Numbered from the stretch's first letter, positions 34,632 to 47,586 are shown. The stretch: DNA of 64,000 bases from Geosiphon pyriformis (GCA_016748015.1 JAAOMT010000414.1:164353-228352), one strand, 5' to 3'. Program-made: numbers and translations. The notes: generated by a model from the sequence alone, not told the origin.

Positions 34632-35548
34632 TATTACTCATAGAATATAGAAATTATATATTAGTACACAAATTAGCCAATCAGAATTAGACACAGTAAA
34701 AGTAGAATTCAAGGATTCTTCTTAGAAAAATTTTAGGATTCCAGAATTACAGATTTCTAGTATAAAAAATTGCAGGATTCTAGAATTGCAGGATTCCAGA
34801 ATTTCAGGATTTCTCTCAAGGAATTATAAGATTTCAGGAATTACAGAATTCCTGGCTAGAGAATTGAGAAATTCAAAGAATCTTATATAACAAAATTTAT
34901 GTATATATAATAGCAGAAAAAACAGAGTTCTTAGTTTTAAAACTTTCAGTTTTAATTTCCCTATCCATTCTTTTTTGTGATAATATTCTATAACTTGAAG
35001 TGAAAACATCAAATATTAATAAAAATACTTTTTACTATTACAATCCATCTTTTTACTATCAACAATTCATGTTAATACTTGCTAATACTTAACTATACTA
35101 GACCAATAGCTCTTAATTATGGCTATTAATAGGATACTAACTCTTTCTTGTCTTGGCTTATTTTCTTTATTTTCTTTTATTTATTTTATTTTTTTTGTTG
35201 TTATTTATTGATTGATTTAAGGAATTAAGCACTGATTAAATTAATGTCAAGAATAATCTAGTAAAAGACCCTAAAAGAAGAGTATAGAGTTACAGAATTT
35301 AAGGATAGCTTACTAGAAGGGCACAATTGTTAGAATAAACCAGTTTCTATGCTGAAAACAGAAATTGGATAGAATTGCAATTTCAGAAGAATACTAAACA
35401 GCACTTGAATCTCTGTCTATTATACAAAAAACTTAACCAAAACTTTCAGATCACAAAAATCTTTAGATATCAACAACCAATTCAGTTATTGAGCACCAAG
35501 TTACAGATTTGTTATTTATTCTATCTACATAAATAATTATCTGTAATA
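34632..35548 (+). repeat. 5' LTR of element G
   Basis: Begins TATTACTCATAG (from TGTTACTC) and ends CTGTAATA. GGAATTCC-type minisatellite at about 34700-34870, TATATA box near 34905, U5 motif GAGCACCAAGTTACAG near 35493-35508. Confidence 0.9.
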
Positions 35549-35585
35549 TTTAGTGCTTTTTGTAAAGTATAATCCTACAGAGAAC
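35549..35585 (+). promoter_or_regulatory. Primer-binding position with stem-loop (element G)
   Basis: TTTAGTGCTTTTTGTAAA, then GTATAAT, then CCTACAGAGAACC. The same stem-loop as in element C, weakened by transitions. Confidence 0.5.
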
Positions 35586-37698
35586 CAATACCAACAACAA
35601 CTATTTGAAAGTGGCAGAATTACAAAAAAAAAAAACAAACCATTTAAGATTCACCAAATTCTTATTTTAACACTATTGTCAACATTTGGAATTAACCAAC
35701 AATTAACCATCAGTAGAATTAGCCTTTAACTTTTATGTTAACAAAAAAATTAAATATTTTCTAAGAAAACTAGTGAATATAGAATTAGCAAAAAAAATTT
35801 CTACAATGAATTAATTCAATACACTAGCTTATTATTAAATTACAACTTTATACCAATTATTACTGAAATCAACAGAGAAATTGAAAATCATACTTAACAA
35901 ACATTTCTTATTACCTACACAGAAAAAGACAAAGGAAAACTACAAATATCAGCAAAAATCCCAAAGCAAATACAATTATCTACTTGAAAGAAACAGAAAG
36001 TTGATTCACTAACTAATCCATCATATCATTACACATTTAGAAGTACTATCAATATAGCATTAACAGGCATATCTACAGCAAATACAACAACACTACTAAA
36101 CAGAATCTTGTTCCAAAGTAAACAAAAGAAAACAGAATTATTAGGAACCTATAGCAATTATTTTGAGAGATTTAAATTATGATCTTCAATACTATCAGAA
36201 TTTTAATTACTGCCATTTTAACCAAATTTTGGAACCACTAGTTTTTGGGAGATAATAGAATCAGAAGAAAAGAAAAATAAAAATCAAGAATTTAATTATC
36301 AAAACCTGATACCAGAAAATCCAGAAATTCAAACTTTGATTGTTCTTATCCAGCAAAATTAAAACAATTCAAACCTTATTATTATTAATCAACCAAACTT
36401 ATCTCCAAAAATTGTAATTAATCTATTACCAATTGTATTGATTATCACACAATTCCAGCCACAGCCATAATCTCAGCAACAACCAAATCTATTACAACAA
36501 CCAATTACAGCACTAATGGCTTATACACCAATTGCTAAACTTAAGAAATTTACTGGTAAAAAAAATGACATATAAGTATGGCTCAATGATGTGAAAAAAG
36601 CCATTGCAGTCAATAAATAGGATGACACTAGAGCATTATAAACAATTCCATATTTTTTTAAGATATTACTGACTTATGATATCAAAGTCTAATCTAGAAA
36701 CTCCAAGACTTTAATGCATTTAAACTAGAATTTCTGAGATATTTTAGTAATAATAACAGTATTAATTGTCTGACAAATACTTTTATTACCATTAAACAAG
36801 GAAATACTGAAACAGTTACTATTTATCTAAGATGGTTTTACAAAAACCTGCACCAAATACAAGCAATAAATGTAAATTACTTTACAGTACCACAGATTTT
36901 GAACCAGTTCATTTATAGACTACACAGTAGCATCCTTCAGCATATACATTTAATACACCTACAAACTCTCTAAAATGCAGTTATTAATGCCCAAGATTTT
37001 GAATTGGCTGAGCTGGAAGCTAACCATGCCCAAACCATTAATCTAGTAATGAACAGATTATCTGAATTGAATTCCAAGTTAAAACAATTTAGTAATTCTA
37101 TTAACCAAAAATTAAAAAGATATTTAGCTAACAATTAGGCAATTTATCAACCATTACAATACTACAATAATCCAGAAAATGTGATTAATATTTAAAATCA
37201 ACCACATCTATCATCATTGTCCAATTACCAGTAACAACAAAAAATGCATAATTGCCACTATTGTGGTAAACAAAAACATTTGCAATTCGAATGTTGCAAA
37301 CAGTTAAACAAGTAATAATTAGGAAATTAATATCAAAACACCAATTGATGATTTCAAATTCAGAACTACATTGGTAATTAATCAGCTGAACAATTTCAAC
37401 ATTAACCATACTATGCTCAAGCAACACAGCCAATTTATCAAACCCCAATTTATCAAATCCCAATTCCAGTTATTTATTAACTGTAGCCACAAGTAATTTA
37501 TCAACTCCAACTCATTTTAACACTATTACAAAACTCTGCTTAATTTTTAACTAAAAACCAAAGACCAAGAACTATTCAGATTTGTTAGAATTGGTAATTG
37601 GCAATAGTAATATATCAATTAATTCCCAGTTCAATCACTCAGCAGACTGGATCTCAACAGCAAAACTTAGGAACTAACTATGCCCAAAACTCAAATAC
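35586..37698 (+). pseudogene. gag of element G
   Basis: N-terminal domain near 35600-36000 (NFYNELIQYTSLLLNYNFIP), capsid near 36510-37100 (ALMAYTPIAKLKKFTGKK, FIYRLHSSILQHIHLIHLQT), and an intact CCHC knuckle CHYCGKQKHLQFEC (C-x2-C-x4-H-x4-C) near 37255-37300. The IYQ repeat region follows. The frame is broken by many stops at Gln positions and ends at the LTR of element H. Confidence 0.8.
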
Positions 37699-38655
37699 TG
37701 TTACACTTAGAAAAGAGAAAATAATACATAATTGAAAAAAAAACATATGATTATAAATTAACCAATTAGAATAAAAGAAAAAAAAAGAAAATTTTTCAGA
37801 AAATCTTGGATGTTTCAGAAAATCCAAAATTATTCAGGAAATCCAAGATATTTCAGAAAAGTTAAGAATTTTTTAAGAAATTCTGGATGGTTCAGAAAAT
37901 CGAGAATTTGTAAAAAATCTAGCAAAGAAAAAAGATTTCTTGTATAAAGAAAATTATGTATATATAGTAATAATATTAAAAGCAAGAAAAATACCAATTC
38001 CACTTAGGATAGAAATTCTTATTTCTATCTCTCTTTCATTACTTCAAGAATAATTACAATTAACCAAAGTGAAAATTATTAAATATTAAATAAAACCATA
38101 CTTGTTATTACTTCATCTATGTTATTATCATTCAATTGAAAATTTGATTCAACTCTCTATTATCAAAACTTTATGTTAATAATATTCAATACTTAAATCA
38201 CACTAAAACAATAGCTCTTGATCATGGCTATTAACAAGATACTAACTTTTATTGTTTTGGCTTATTTTCTTTATTTCTTTTATTTTTCTTTATTTTCTTT
38301 TGTTTGTTTTGTTGGTACCTAATTGATTAAAAATTAAGTGTTGAGTTATTGACATCAAGGTTAGTTTGGTAAAAGGCCCATGAAACAAGAGTGGAAAACA
38401 TGTAGAATAAAGATAGCTTACCAAAAAAGCATTCTTATTAGATTATTGGCCACTACACTGAGAAAAAAATTTGATGAAATAATATTTCAGGAGGCTATAA
38501 AAAAAGAAAACTTGAATCTCTGTCCATTATACAAAGAACTCAATCCAAACCCTTCAAATTAACAAAACCTTCAAAAACCACCATCATATTAGCTATTAAG
38601 TACCAAGTTATGGATTTGTTATTTGATTCAAGATCCTAAATAATTATCTGTAATA
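37699..38655 (+). repeat. LTR of element H inside gag of element G
   Basis: Begins TGTTACACTTAG and ends CTGTAATA, preceded by ATAC (37695-37698). No matching ATAC follows any LTR in the window, so its partner LTR was lost. Its U3 minisatellite (about 37780-37925) is a TTCAGAAAATC variant of the family repeat. U5 motif AAGTACCAAGTTATGG near 38598-38613. Confidence 0.85.
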
Positions 38656-38690
38656 TTTGGTGCTCTTTGTGAGATAATTTTACAGAGAAC
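38656..38690 (+). promoter_or_regulatory. Primer-binding position with stem-loop (element H)
   Basis: TTTGGTGCTCTTTGTGAG, loop ATAAT, TTTACAGAGAACC. Eleven of 12 stem positions pair, allowing G-U. The first ten bases, TTTGGTGCTC, are exactly complementary to GAGCACCAAA-type U5 sequence. Confidence 0.65.
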
Positions 38691-40440
38691 CAGCACTAAC
38701 AACAATCATATAAAAGTGGCAAAACCAGAAAAAATAGGAACAAATCATTTAAGATTTACCAAATTTTTATTCTAACACTACTGTTAAAATTTGGGATTAA
38801 TCAGCAACCACTTATCAGTAAAATCAGTTTTTAATTTCTACATCAATAAGAGATTTTTTTATTTTTTAGGAGCACAAATAGATACTAAATCAGCAAGAGA
38901 AAATTTTTACAATGAATTAATTCAAAATACCAGCCTACCAGTAAATTATAATTTCACATCAATTATTACTGAGATCAACAAAGAAATTAAAAATCACACA
39001 CAACAAAGATATCTAATTATTTATGCAAACAAAAACAAAAAAAAACTACAAACACCAGCAGTAACATCTCAGAGAATACAACCATCCACTTGAAAAAAAC
39101 AAGAGTAAAATCACCAACCAACCTATCATATCACTATACATTTAAAAGTGTTATTAACATTTTATTACCAGGCACATTTATCTTAAACACAAAATCATTA
39201 TTAGCCCAACTTCTATTTCAAAGTAAACAAAAGAAAACAGAATTATTAAGAACCTATGATAATTATTTTAAAGAATTTAAATCATAATTACTGACACCAT
39301 CAGGATTTTAATCATCACTACTTCTACCAGATTTTGGAACTGTGAGTCTTTGAAAAATAACTGAATCATAAAAGGAAAACAAGAATCAAGAATTTAACTA
39401 CCAAAACCCAATCCTAGAAAATCTGGAAATTGAAATTCTGATTAATCAAACTCAGAAAAATCAGAACAATCTAAACCCCAACATTATTAATCAGCAAAAC
39501 TTATCTCTAAAAATTGTAATAAAGCCACTACCAGTTGTTGCACTACCACAACAACAGCCATCATAATAACAGCAACAACCATTTCAATAGCAGCTTCAAC
39601 AACAATTATTAATTGCACCAATAGTGTACATACCAATTGCTAAGTTAAAAAAATTCACCAGCAAGAAAGATAACATCTAAGTTTGGCTTAATAATATAGC
39701 CAAAGCAATAACTATCAACAATTAAGATAATACCAGAGCAATACAAGTCATTTTGTACTTCCTACAAGATGCCACTAATTCCTAGTACCAAAATTTTGTA
39801 AACAAACTGCAAGATTTCAATGTGTTCAAAGTCACATTTCTGTAATATTTCAGCAATCATAACAGTATTAATTGCTTAGCAACTAATTTTACTACTATCA
39901 AACAGAAAAACACTAAAGCTGTTACTACTTACTTGAGATGTTTTCACAGAAATTTGTGTCAAATTCAAGCCATTGATGCAGACTATTTTATCATACTTCA
40001 GGTTTTAAATCTGTTCATTCATGGGCTGTGCAGTAACTTATTACAATGTATATGTCCACTATGCCCAGCTACACTTTAGGATGCTGTTAATCACACCAGA
40101 GATTTAGAATTAGCTAAGTTAAAAGTCAACCATGTTTAAGCTGTAAACTTAGTAATAAATGAACCATCTGAATTGAACTCTAAGCTAAAACAATTTAATG
40201 AGTCGATCAATCAGAAAATTAAGGGATACTTAGCTAACAGCAATCACACAATCTATCAACTGTTACAACATTGTAATAATCAAAGACATCTGGATTAGAC
40301 TCAAAATTTGTCATATTTGTTATCAATACCCAATCAACAGTGGTAAACAAAAATACATAGTTGCCATTATTGTGGTAAATAAGGCCACTTACAAATCAAT
40401 TATTATATATGCTTAAATAACTAACAATTAGGAAATCAAT
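38691..40440 (+). pseudogene. gag of element H
   Basis: N-terminal domain open at 38791-39093 (QIDTKSARENFYNELIQNTS, then QQRYLIIYANKNKKKLQTP). The capsid at about 39620-40200 is degraded but clear (FIHGLCSNLLQCICPLCPAT). The knuckle near 40355-40410 reads CHYCGK-stop-GHLQINYYIC. Collinear with the gag of G and C. Broken by stops. Confidence 0.78.
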
Positions 40441-41571
40441 ATCAAAACCCCAATCACTGGTTTCAAACTCCAAACCAATATCCGAATCAAGATCATTATC
40501 CACCTCATTATACATAAATAATGCAGCAGCCAACTTATCAACCTCTAATTTATCAAACTCTAGCACCAGTTATTTATCAATCACAGCTGCAAATAATATA
40601 TCAACCCCAACAAATCCAAACTCTGCCACAAATTTCAATTCAGATGTCATCCAGAAATTAAAGGCTGAAAACAGCTCAACAAAACTGGAGATCGGCAATG
40701 GTTGTACATCAACCAATTCCCAGCTTTTTCAACTAGGCATTAGGATTACATTTATGAAATTTGGGAACTGAGTATATTCAAAACCCAAATTTCCAAAACT
40801 ACTTAAGTCTCCTGGTTATCCTAGAAGACACCCAAACCAACAACTTGAAGCCTAATTAATAGCAACCACTTACCAACAATATTCTATCAGCAACTGTTAT
40901 GAAAGACAAATCTTTTGCAGCAATTTTTCTCTTTGAAATAGAAGAATTAACTATCATGCCATTATTCAGTAGAGCCACTCCGGATACAAAATCTATTACA
41001 GCAATGTATACAGATGCCAAAGTTAATGGCCATTCTATCAAACTAATCCTTAATAGTAATTTAGCAGACAGCATTATCACATAACAACTTATGAATCAAT
41101 TAGGTTGCTGAGTTGATCACACTGTCAATGTCCAAATCATCACTACTAATGGAGCCACAAAAACTTCTATTGGTAAAATAGACAACTTTCTTTTTGAAGT
41201 TAATAACATTACTATACTCATCAAAATTCTTGTAATAAAAACCACTCAGTACTAAGCTCTTATTGGTAATAACTGGTTGTCAAAAACCAATGCAGTATTA
41301 GATTGAAACACTCAGGAATTACAACTGAGCCAGAATGGCCAAAATACTTGAGTACCAACCACTTGCAATTATTTTAGGACCACCACCAATAAACAACCAT
41401 TAATTAAGTTAGAAGAAAAAAAAATTCTATTTGAAAAGCATTCCAAGTCTTATGGGCTGAAAAAGACCACAACAAGCTGCCACTAATTTTAACTTGGAAA
41501 AAAAAAGGAAAAAAAAAAAAAAAAAAGAGAGAAATAATTAGCACCAGCCACTACCTCTACTTATACATCAT
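40441..41571 (+). pseudogene. gag-PR linker and retropepsin of element H
   Basis: Linker with IYQ repeats near 40520-40610, then protease: open 40899-41084 with MYTDAKVNGHSIKLILNSNL (DSGS changed to NSNL), NQLGC, TSIGKIDNFLFEVNNITILI, and QYQALIGNNWLSKTNAVLD near 41250-41300. The catalytic Asp is lost. Sequence is cut at 41571 by an LTR-like insertion and resumes in the zinc cassette at about 42613. Confidence 0.75.
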
Positions 41572-41963
41572 TGTTACAAATAAACTTGGTAAGATAAAGA
41601 AATGGTAATATTTGGTGCTCTCAATTATTGGTAATGTGTGTTTCACATAGTTTTATTGACTTAGTTTTAATTATCAGTCTTTGAAAATCTTATTTACTGG
41701 TTGTAAATTTATCTGTTAAGTTCTTTGGTTATAAGACACAAAGGGTTGGCTTTCACTAATTGCAACTTCTTTAAAATGTGAGCTATCTTCTCTAAGCTAA
41801 CAAGTACAGTCATTAGGGTCTGGTGGTGTCTTTTTGCTCTTCTGGTAAGCTATTAAGATAATGTTAATATTCAATTTTAGAGAGAGCTTCTCTTTTTTAC
41901 CAGACTATTACAAAGTTTATTTTCAGATAGTTAATTTTATTATGTTGTCACTCCATCAGAAAG

Positions 41964-42026
41964 AATAAAATAAAATAAAAGAAAATAAAATAAAATAAAA
42001 TAAAATAAAAAAAATAAAAAAAAAAT
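41964..42026. repeat. TAAAA microsatellite in LTR K
   Basis: About ten to twelve units of AATAAAATAA-type repeats (TAAAA period 5), with a few one-base slips. Confidence 0.85.
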
Positions 42027-42379
42027 AAGAAATTAGTATTCTGTCAATAGCCATAATTAAGAGCTATTGGTCTAAGGTTGTTAAATATTAGATTTTATTA
42101 ACATGGAGTATTAATAGTAATAAAAGTAATTAATATTCTTAATCAAGTAATAATAACATGGATTTAATAATAATAAATAATTTTATTAATAGAGGAATAA
42201 TTTTACTTTAAATCATAGAAAACTATCTTTTGAAGAAAAAATATTGTTGAATTTTTTAGGAATTCTTTGTTTTCTTACTGTCTTTCTAATTTCTACAATT
42301 ACTTATTTTTATACATTTTTTTGTTTCACAGAATTGTTTTTTAATTGCTTTGCTATTTCTGTTATTACTTTATTTTTCT

Positions 42380-42565
42380 ATATTATTGCTAGTTATACTA
42401 TGTTATAATATATTATTTTATGTTATTGCTAGTTATTTTATATTATAACACATTATCCTATGTTATTGCTAATTATCTTATGTTATAATATGTTATTTTA
42501 TGTTATTGTGTGTTATCTTGTGTTTTTTTATGTTATCCTGTATTATTTCATGTTGTTATATTTTT
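42380..42565. repeat. 40-bp minisatellite in LTR K
   Basis: Four degenerate copies of a unit containing TTATTGCTAGTTATTTTATG and TTATAATATATTATTTTATG, each about 40 bp, fading to shorter units at the right end. Not found in the other LTRs. Confidence 0.7.
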
Positions 42566-42612
42566 GGTCACGTTTTTTTTATAATTTAATTTGTTTTTCT
42601 ACTCAGGTAATA

Positions 42613-43140
42613 TTACATACTACCATCCATTAAACAACTTATCATTAACCCAAACTGATATGTGTTAATTGTGATAAAAAATTGTCCACAATAGGCATAT
42701 GTTATGACAACAATAAGGAATAGCCAACTGCAACAAAGTTTTATTGTCACTCATGTGTTTTTAAATGTTTTGAATAGCCAAAAAGACAAAGAAAATAGGA
42801 CAATAAACCTTGTCTTGCATGTAAAACAACTCTACCAGATAAAAGAATGTAAAATAACATTCATGAACAAGAAAAAACATGTAACGAAACATGTCAATAC
42901 ATAATTTTCATAAATAACTGAGTGAAAAAAGGGACCCTAATTGATGATGTCTGGAAATAAGCACTCAGACATTTAGAAGATTACCTACATGACAAGCATG
43001 AGATCTGGAGAATGACAAGTGCCAAAGTTGAAAGTGCTTTATCCAATGAATTACTAGAAATTAAAAACAATTCACTTTTTCTTCTTGAACCCAAATATAT
43101 TCTTATTTTTGATATTTTCAATGACATTGAAGATGATTGA
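42613..43140 (+). pseudogene. CxxC-rich zinc cassette of element H
   Basis: Homologue of 22745-23300: CDKKLSTIG, FYCHSCVFKCFE, KPCLACKTTLPDKRM, KTCNETCQYIIFINN, then YLHDKHEIWRMTSAKVESAL. The sequence after FNDIEDD-stop-KHFYE jumps at an A-rich tract (about 43155-43170) straight into RT, so the C5 cluster, dUTPase and RT N-terminus are deleted. Confidence 0.72.
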
Positions 43141-43944
43141 AAGCATTTCTATGAAAGACAAAAAAAAGACTGCTTTTACAACCAGAGAAGAGAATTTTGA
43201 GTTTGATGTTATGCTATTCAGCTTAATCAATGTACCAGCCATTTTTCAATGACTTATAAAAATTGTTTATACTGGACTATTAAAAAAATCAGTAGTTGTT
43301 TATTTAGATGACACCAATGTATTTTTAAAAACATTTAATGATTATTTGTATTACTTACAGCAAGTGTTCAAGAGATTGAGATGAGCAGAGCTAAAACTAA
43401 ATACTACTAAGTGTTTCTTTGGAAAAACAAAACTGAAATTCTTGGAACATGTTATAAGCAAAAAAAACATTAAGATAGATCCAGACAAAATTGAAATTGT
43501 TAAGAACTTTCTAGTATTAACAAATCTCATAGAATTAAGAACATTCTTGGGATTTACTGGATACTATTATTACTTTATCCAGAATTTCTTCAAACTGGCT
43601 CAACCATTTTACCAGCTCCAAGCCAAAAACATAAAATATAAATAGACTGAAACCCAACAAAAAACTTTTGATATACTGAGAAAAAAATTTATTTAAGCTC
43701 TAATATTAATTTATTTAGAATACAGCAAGCCATTTATTATTACCACAGATACATCAAGCCAAGTATTGAGAGCTATACTATCTTAGAAAAGACCAGATGA
43801 AAGAAAACATCTAGTAGTATATGCCAGCCAAAATTTAAATCCAGCTGAAAGGAATTATAAAACACCAACACTAAAACACTTAGCTATTTATTGAGCAGTC
43901 ATGAAATGGAAAGAGTATTTAAGCCAGAAATTCAATATATACAT
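43141..43944 (+). pseudogene. RT and start of RNase H, element G/H
   Basis: RT lacking its N-terminal third: KKKTAFTTREENFEFDVMLF, active site VVYLDDTNVFLKTFND with both Asp residues intact (near 43305), FFGKTKLKFLEHVISKKNIK, then the thumb (open 43442-43645, FLGFTGYYYYFIQNFFK). RNase H begins as IITTDTSSQVLRAIL and runs to LSQKFNIYI at 43944, where the insertion L starts. Stops are present. Confidence 0.82.
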
Positions 43945-45332
43945 TGTTACTGGAAGATTTCCACACTTTTTAATGCAAAAATTACAACATATACAATAGA
44001 AATTAACATTAAAATCATGCAAAAAAGACCTATATTATCACACTTAATCAACAAAATTAGCCAGCAATCAATTCAATTACAACAAAGAAATATAACACAA
44101 TTTAACAGTTTAACTAAGTTGGATACAAAAAAATCTTGGCAAACTAAGAAATACCAATAGAAATAGATAATGAATACATGTAATCTAATAACAACAGATT
44201 TTGTTATGCTTCATAATTTTCATATGCTCTTATTGAAACAATCTAACATTCCAGATCTGTGATCAATAATTAAAAGTAGTTACCAAGAAATATAATCAAT
44301 TAATCTACTTCTAATTATGTTGATCATAATCACAATTGGTATTATTAATTTACAATCAATGTTTTAGATCCAGCTATCTAAATTTGATCATCTAAAAATC
44401 ACTAACTCTGAGAAAAATAACATGCTGAGTAAGCTTATTATGAATAGATTAAATTAAAATATATAAATAATTGATGTATCTTAAATAGTCTTAATATAGT
44501 ATGTAAATCTAATATAATTTAGCTATATATATAGCCTTTCTGTTAGCTCAGAAAAGCATCAGTTAAATATTAAGCCAACTTTTCACTATAGTTTTATAGT
44601 AAGCAGTTAGTTCTTTTTTTTATCTTTTACTCTTTTTTTCTTTCTTCTTATGCTCTAAATACTTGTTATCACAATCTTAGGTATGCTTTTACATATTTCT
44701 TATCACTATTTGGAATCATGTTGTTTATAATCTTTTATTTACTTGTTATTACTATTTCAAGTTGTTCTATTACTTTTAATCTTTTAAAATTATGTATTAT
44801 TACTATTTTATATTAAGTTTTGTTTTATTAAACAAGTTGTTAAATACTAAAATAAGTAATAAAATATCCTGTTATTAGAGAATAGTCTCAACAATAAAAA
44901 ATTTAATCAAAATCTATTTCAGTTATGTTTTACTTTTACAATTCTTTTATAATTCTTATAACTTTGTTTTCAAAACAGACATTTAAATATTATATCCTTT
45001 TGATAACTAATTGAAAAAATTCTGGTTACATATTTTTTAGAATAGTTGGTTCCACTTCTGTTGTTAGTTGTGCTTCTGAAACATACAAAGAGATGTGACT
45101 TTTCTTTTTCCTTTCAAATACTTAAGACTGGTTCTTACCCAAAAACAAATAATAATAACAATACTTTTTTTTACTTTTAATGACTTTATTACATATCTCT
45201 TTTTGCTTTTTTGCTTACTAAAATAGTTCATACACCCATAATATACTATAGTTGATAGCATAATCATAGTAATATGTATTACTAGTTGAGCTAAGAAATG
45301 TTTTCAAATATTGACAAAAACCACTGGTAATA
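43945..45332. mobile_element. 1.39-kb LTR-like insertion L in RNase H
   Basis: Begins TGTTACTGGA and ends TGGTAATA, with ACAT before and ACAC after (a 4-bp duplication with one C-to-T change). RNase H sequence resumes at once on the right (ACACAGATCACAAAAG). The body does not resemble the other LTRs; it may be a long solo LTR or a small non-autonomous element using the same integrase termini. TATA-like TATATATATAG near 44523. Open frames inside are short and unconvincing. Confidence 0.6.
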
Positions 45333-46900
45333 ACACAGATCACAAAAGATTGACATCAATCCAGAAGCAAAAATTTGGAGATAATCATTATGCCAGATAG
45401 AAAATAGAACTTTTATTATACAAATATATAGTATATTATAAAAAGGGAAAAAAAAATAGAAATGCCAACAGATTGTTGTGAATGAAATAAATTTAAGAAC
45501 ATTTCAATTCAAAAATATAACAAAAAATGAACACACAAAAATATCAACAACTCTAATACTATATTAATATTCAGCAGTTTAAGAAGAAATTATCTCAAAA
45601 AAAACAAAACAACATAAAACAACAATCAAAATATTTTATTACTTACCAAAATATACTATATTGGAAAAACAAAAAAAAATCCAGATCTATTATTCAGAGT
45701 AATTACAGAACCAGAGAAAGAAACAATACTATACAACATGCATTTAAATTTAATAGCAGAATATTTTTATAAAGAAACAATCATAAAAAGAACCAGAAAG
45801 AAATATTATTGGCCATCAATGTATTCAGACATCATTTAATATGTTCAAAATTGTAATGCTTGTCAGAGAAGAGGAGGAACAAGACCCAGTAAACCATTAA
45901 GACTAATCAAAGTGGGACAACCATTTGATAGAATTCGAATTGACTTAGTCAGACTATTAACAGTAATTAGCAAAGACAATTATTATATAGCAGTAGCCAT
46001 GAAATATCTTACAAAATGGCCAGAGGGAAAAGCAATTCAAAAAACAGATATAGAATTTGTAGCCAAATTTGTTTATTAAGACTTAATTTGTTGACACAGA
46101 TGCCCAAAAAAATTATTATCAGATCAAGGAATGCACTTTGTAAACAGAATATTAACAGAATTAAGCCAAAAATTTGGAATTAAAAAACTATTATTATTAC
46201 TATATTATTCATAAACAAATAGTTTAGTGGAAAAGTTCAACAAAATATTGTGTGAAACAATTGCCAAAATCAGTCAAAAAAACCAGAATAAATAGAATTT
46301 GTTTATACCATTAGTATTATTTACTTATTAAACAATAAAACAAGATATCATATAAGCAATACCATTTGAATTTGTTTATGATAGAACAGCAATATTATTA
46401 ATTAAAATAAAAGTCAATACTTATCCAACTGAATCAATAACAAAAACCAACTTTTAAAAAATATTGCTAAGAAAAACATATGAATTAATAAAAACATTGG
46501 AAAACAAAAGACAAAAAGCAGCTAATAATATTTAAAGATCACAAAAAAAACAAAAAAAATAACATAATAACCAATTACCAAATAAACCAGTTGAATTCAG
46601 GATTGGAGACAAAGTACTTTTACATCATACCAAAATGGAAAAACAATGGAGTAGAAAATTTAATTCCAAATAGGATAGACTATTTTACATAGAAAAAATT
46701 CTAGGAAATAAAGCTTATAAATTAAGATGGGACAACAAAATTTTAGCCAAAACAGCACATGAAGATCGACTAAAACTATATTATAATACAGTATTATCAT
46801 CCACTAGTAATATTCCACAACTGGGAGTACAACAAATACTAGTTTGACCAGATAAAATTCCATAAGATTTAGAATTAATTATAGTCATCAATACAAATAT
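45333..46900 (+). pseudogene. RNase H end and integrase, element G/H
   Basis: RNase H resumes to about 45480, then the pre-integrase spacer. The HHCC end is near 45850 (NCNACQRRGGTRPSKPLR). The DDE core follows: RIELT-type start, YIAVAMKYLTKWPEGKAIQK, CPKKLLSDQGMHFVNRILTE with intact SDQG, then FNKILCETIAKISQ. The GPY/F-like module is at 46600-46780 (GDKVLLHHTKMEKQWSRKFN). Broken by stops for Gln and Trp. Confidence 0.85.
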
Positions 46901-46963
46901 GTCAAACTGATCAACTAGAATAATATATAAAGACATAGTATATATAACAAAAACAACAATAAA

Positions 46964-47586
46964 ATGGAAATTACTGATGACATCTACTTACTCACACAAC
47001 AACTATTCCAACTGATTTAACAACAAAACATGAAAATTATAATCAACCAGCAAACTATTCAATACAAAAAAAAAACCAATACAAAGTGCACAGAAAACCA
47101 GAAAACACCATAAACAAGATAATAGCAAAAGTAAAATTGTCAGTAGAAATACCAGAAACAGTTGTATCATACTAGAAATTAACAATAGAAACTTAGAATT
47201 AGTAAATACAACAATTTTCAAGAAACTTTTATTATTATCACTTGGGACAAAACTTGAATATTCAAAACTTGTACACTAACAAAACAAAATAATTATTCAA
47301 TACAACAATATTACAACAACTCAAACAATTTTTGGGAAAGAACAATCTGTTTATATAGGTACAAGCAATATATTAGCTACACACAGGATTTCAAAATTAA
47401 TCAGCAATACTATTTAACTCAGCAATAGATACAGTTACTATTAACCAATTGAAAAAAATAACCAATACCCAATTTGAAAAATTACAGATTAAAATAACTT
47501 AAGTAATTCTTAAAAAAGAAGTTCAAGAGTTAATTAAAGAAGAAGAGTTAAAAGACATAGAAAATCTTGATAGAATTCAATATTAA
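46964..47586 (+). pseudogene. ORF3 of element G/H
   Basis: Starts ATG at 46964 (MEITDDIYLLTQQLFQLIQQ) and ends at a TAA in the purine tract. Shared landmarks are LNIQNLYTNKTK, QLFNTTILQQ, HTGFQNQSAIL and NTQFEKLQIKITQVI, read across frameshifts and stops. Same protein as in A, B and C. Confidence 0.65.

Larger units (their letters stand above)
41572..42612 (-). repeat. Solo LTR-like insertion K
   Basis: Begins TGTTACAAAT and ends CAGGTAATA, the family termini. Inside is the LTR landmark AGTATTCTGTCAATAGCCAT in minus orientation (about 42030). Flanks TCAT and TTAC could be a decayed 4-bp duplication (TCAC with one C-to-T change each). It interrupts the PR-zinc region of H. It carries a TAAAA microsatellite and a 40-bp minisatellite, listed separately. 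Confidence 0.65.

Noticed and set aside
43891-44160. 89-codon ORF across the RNase H/insertion L border
   Set aside because: It begins in RNase H and runs out of frame into the inserted element; a chance fusion.
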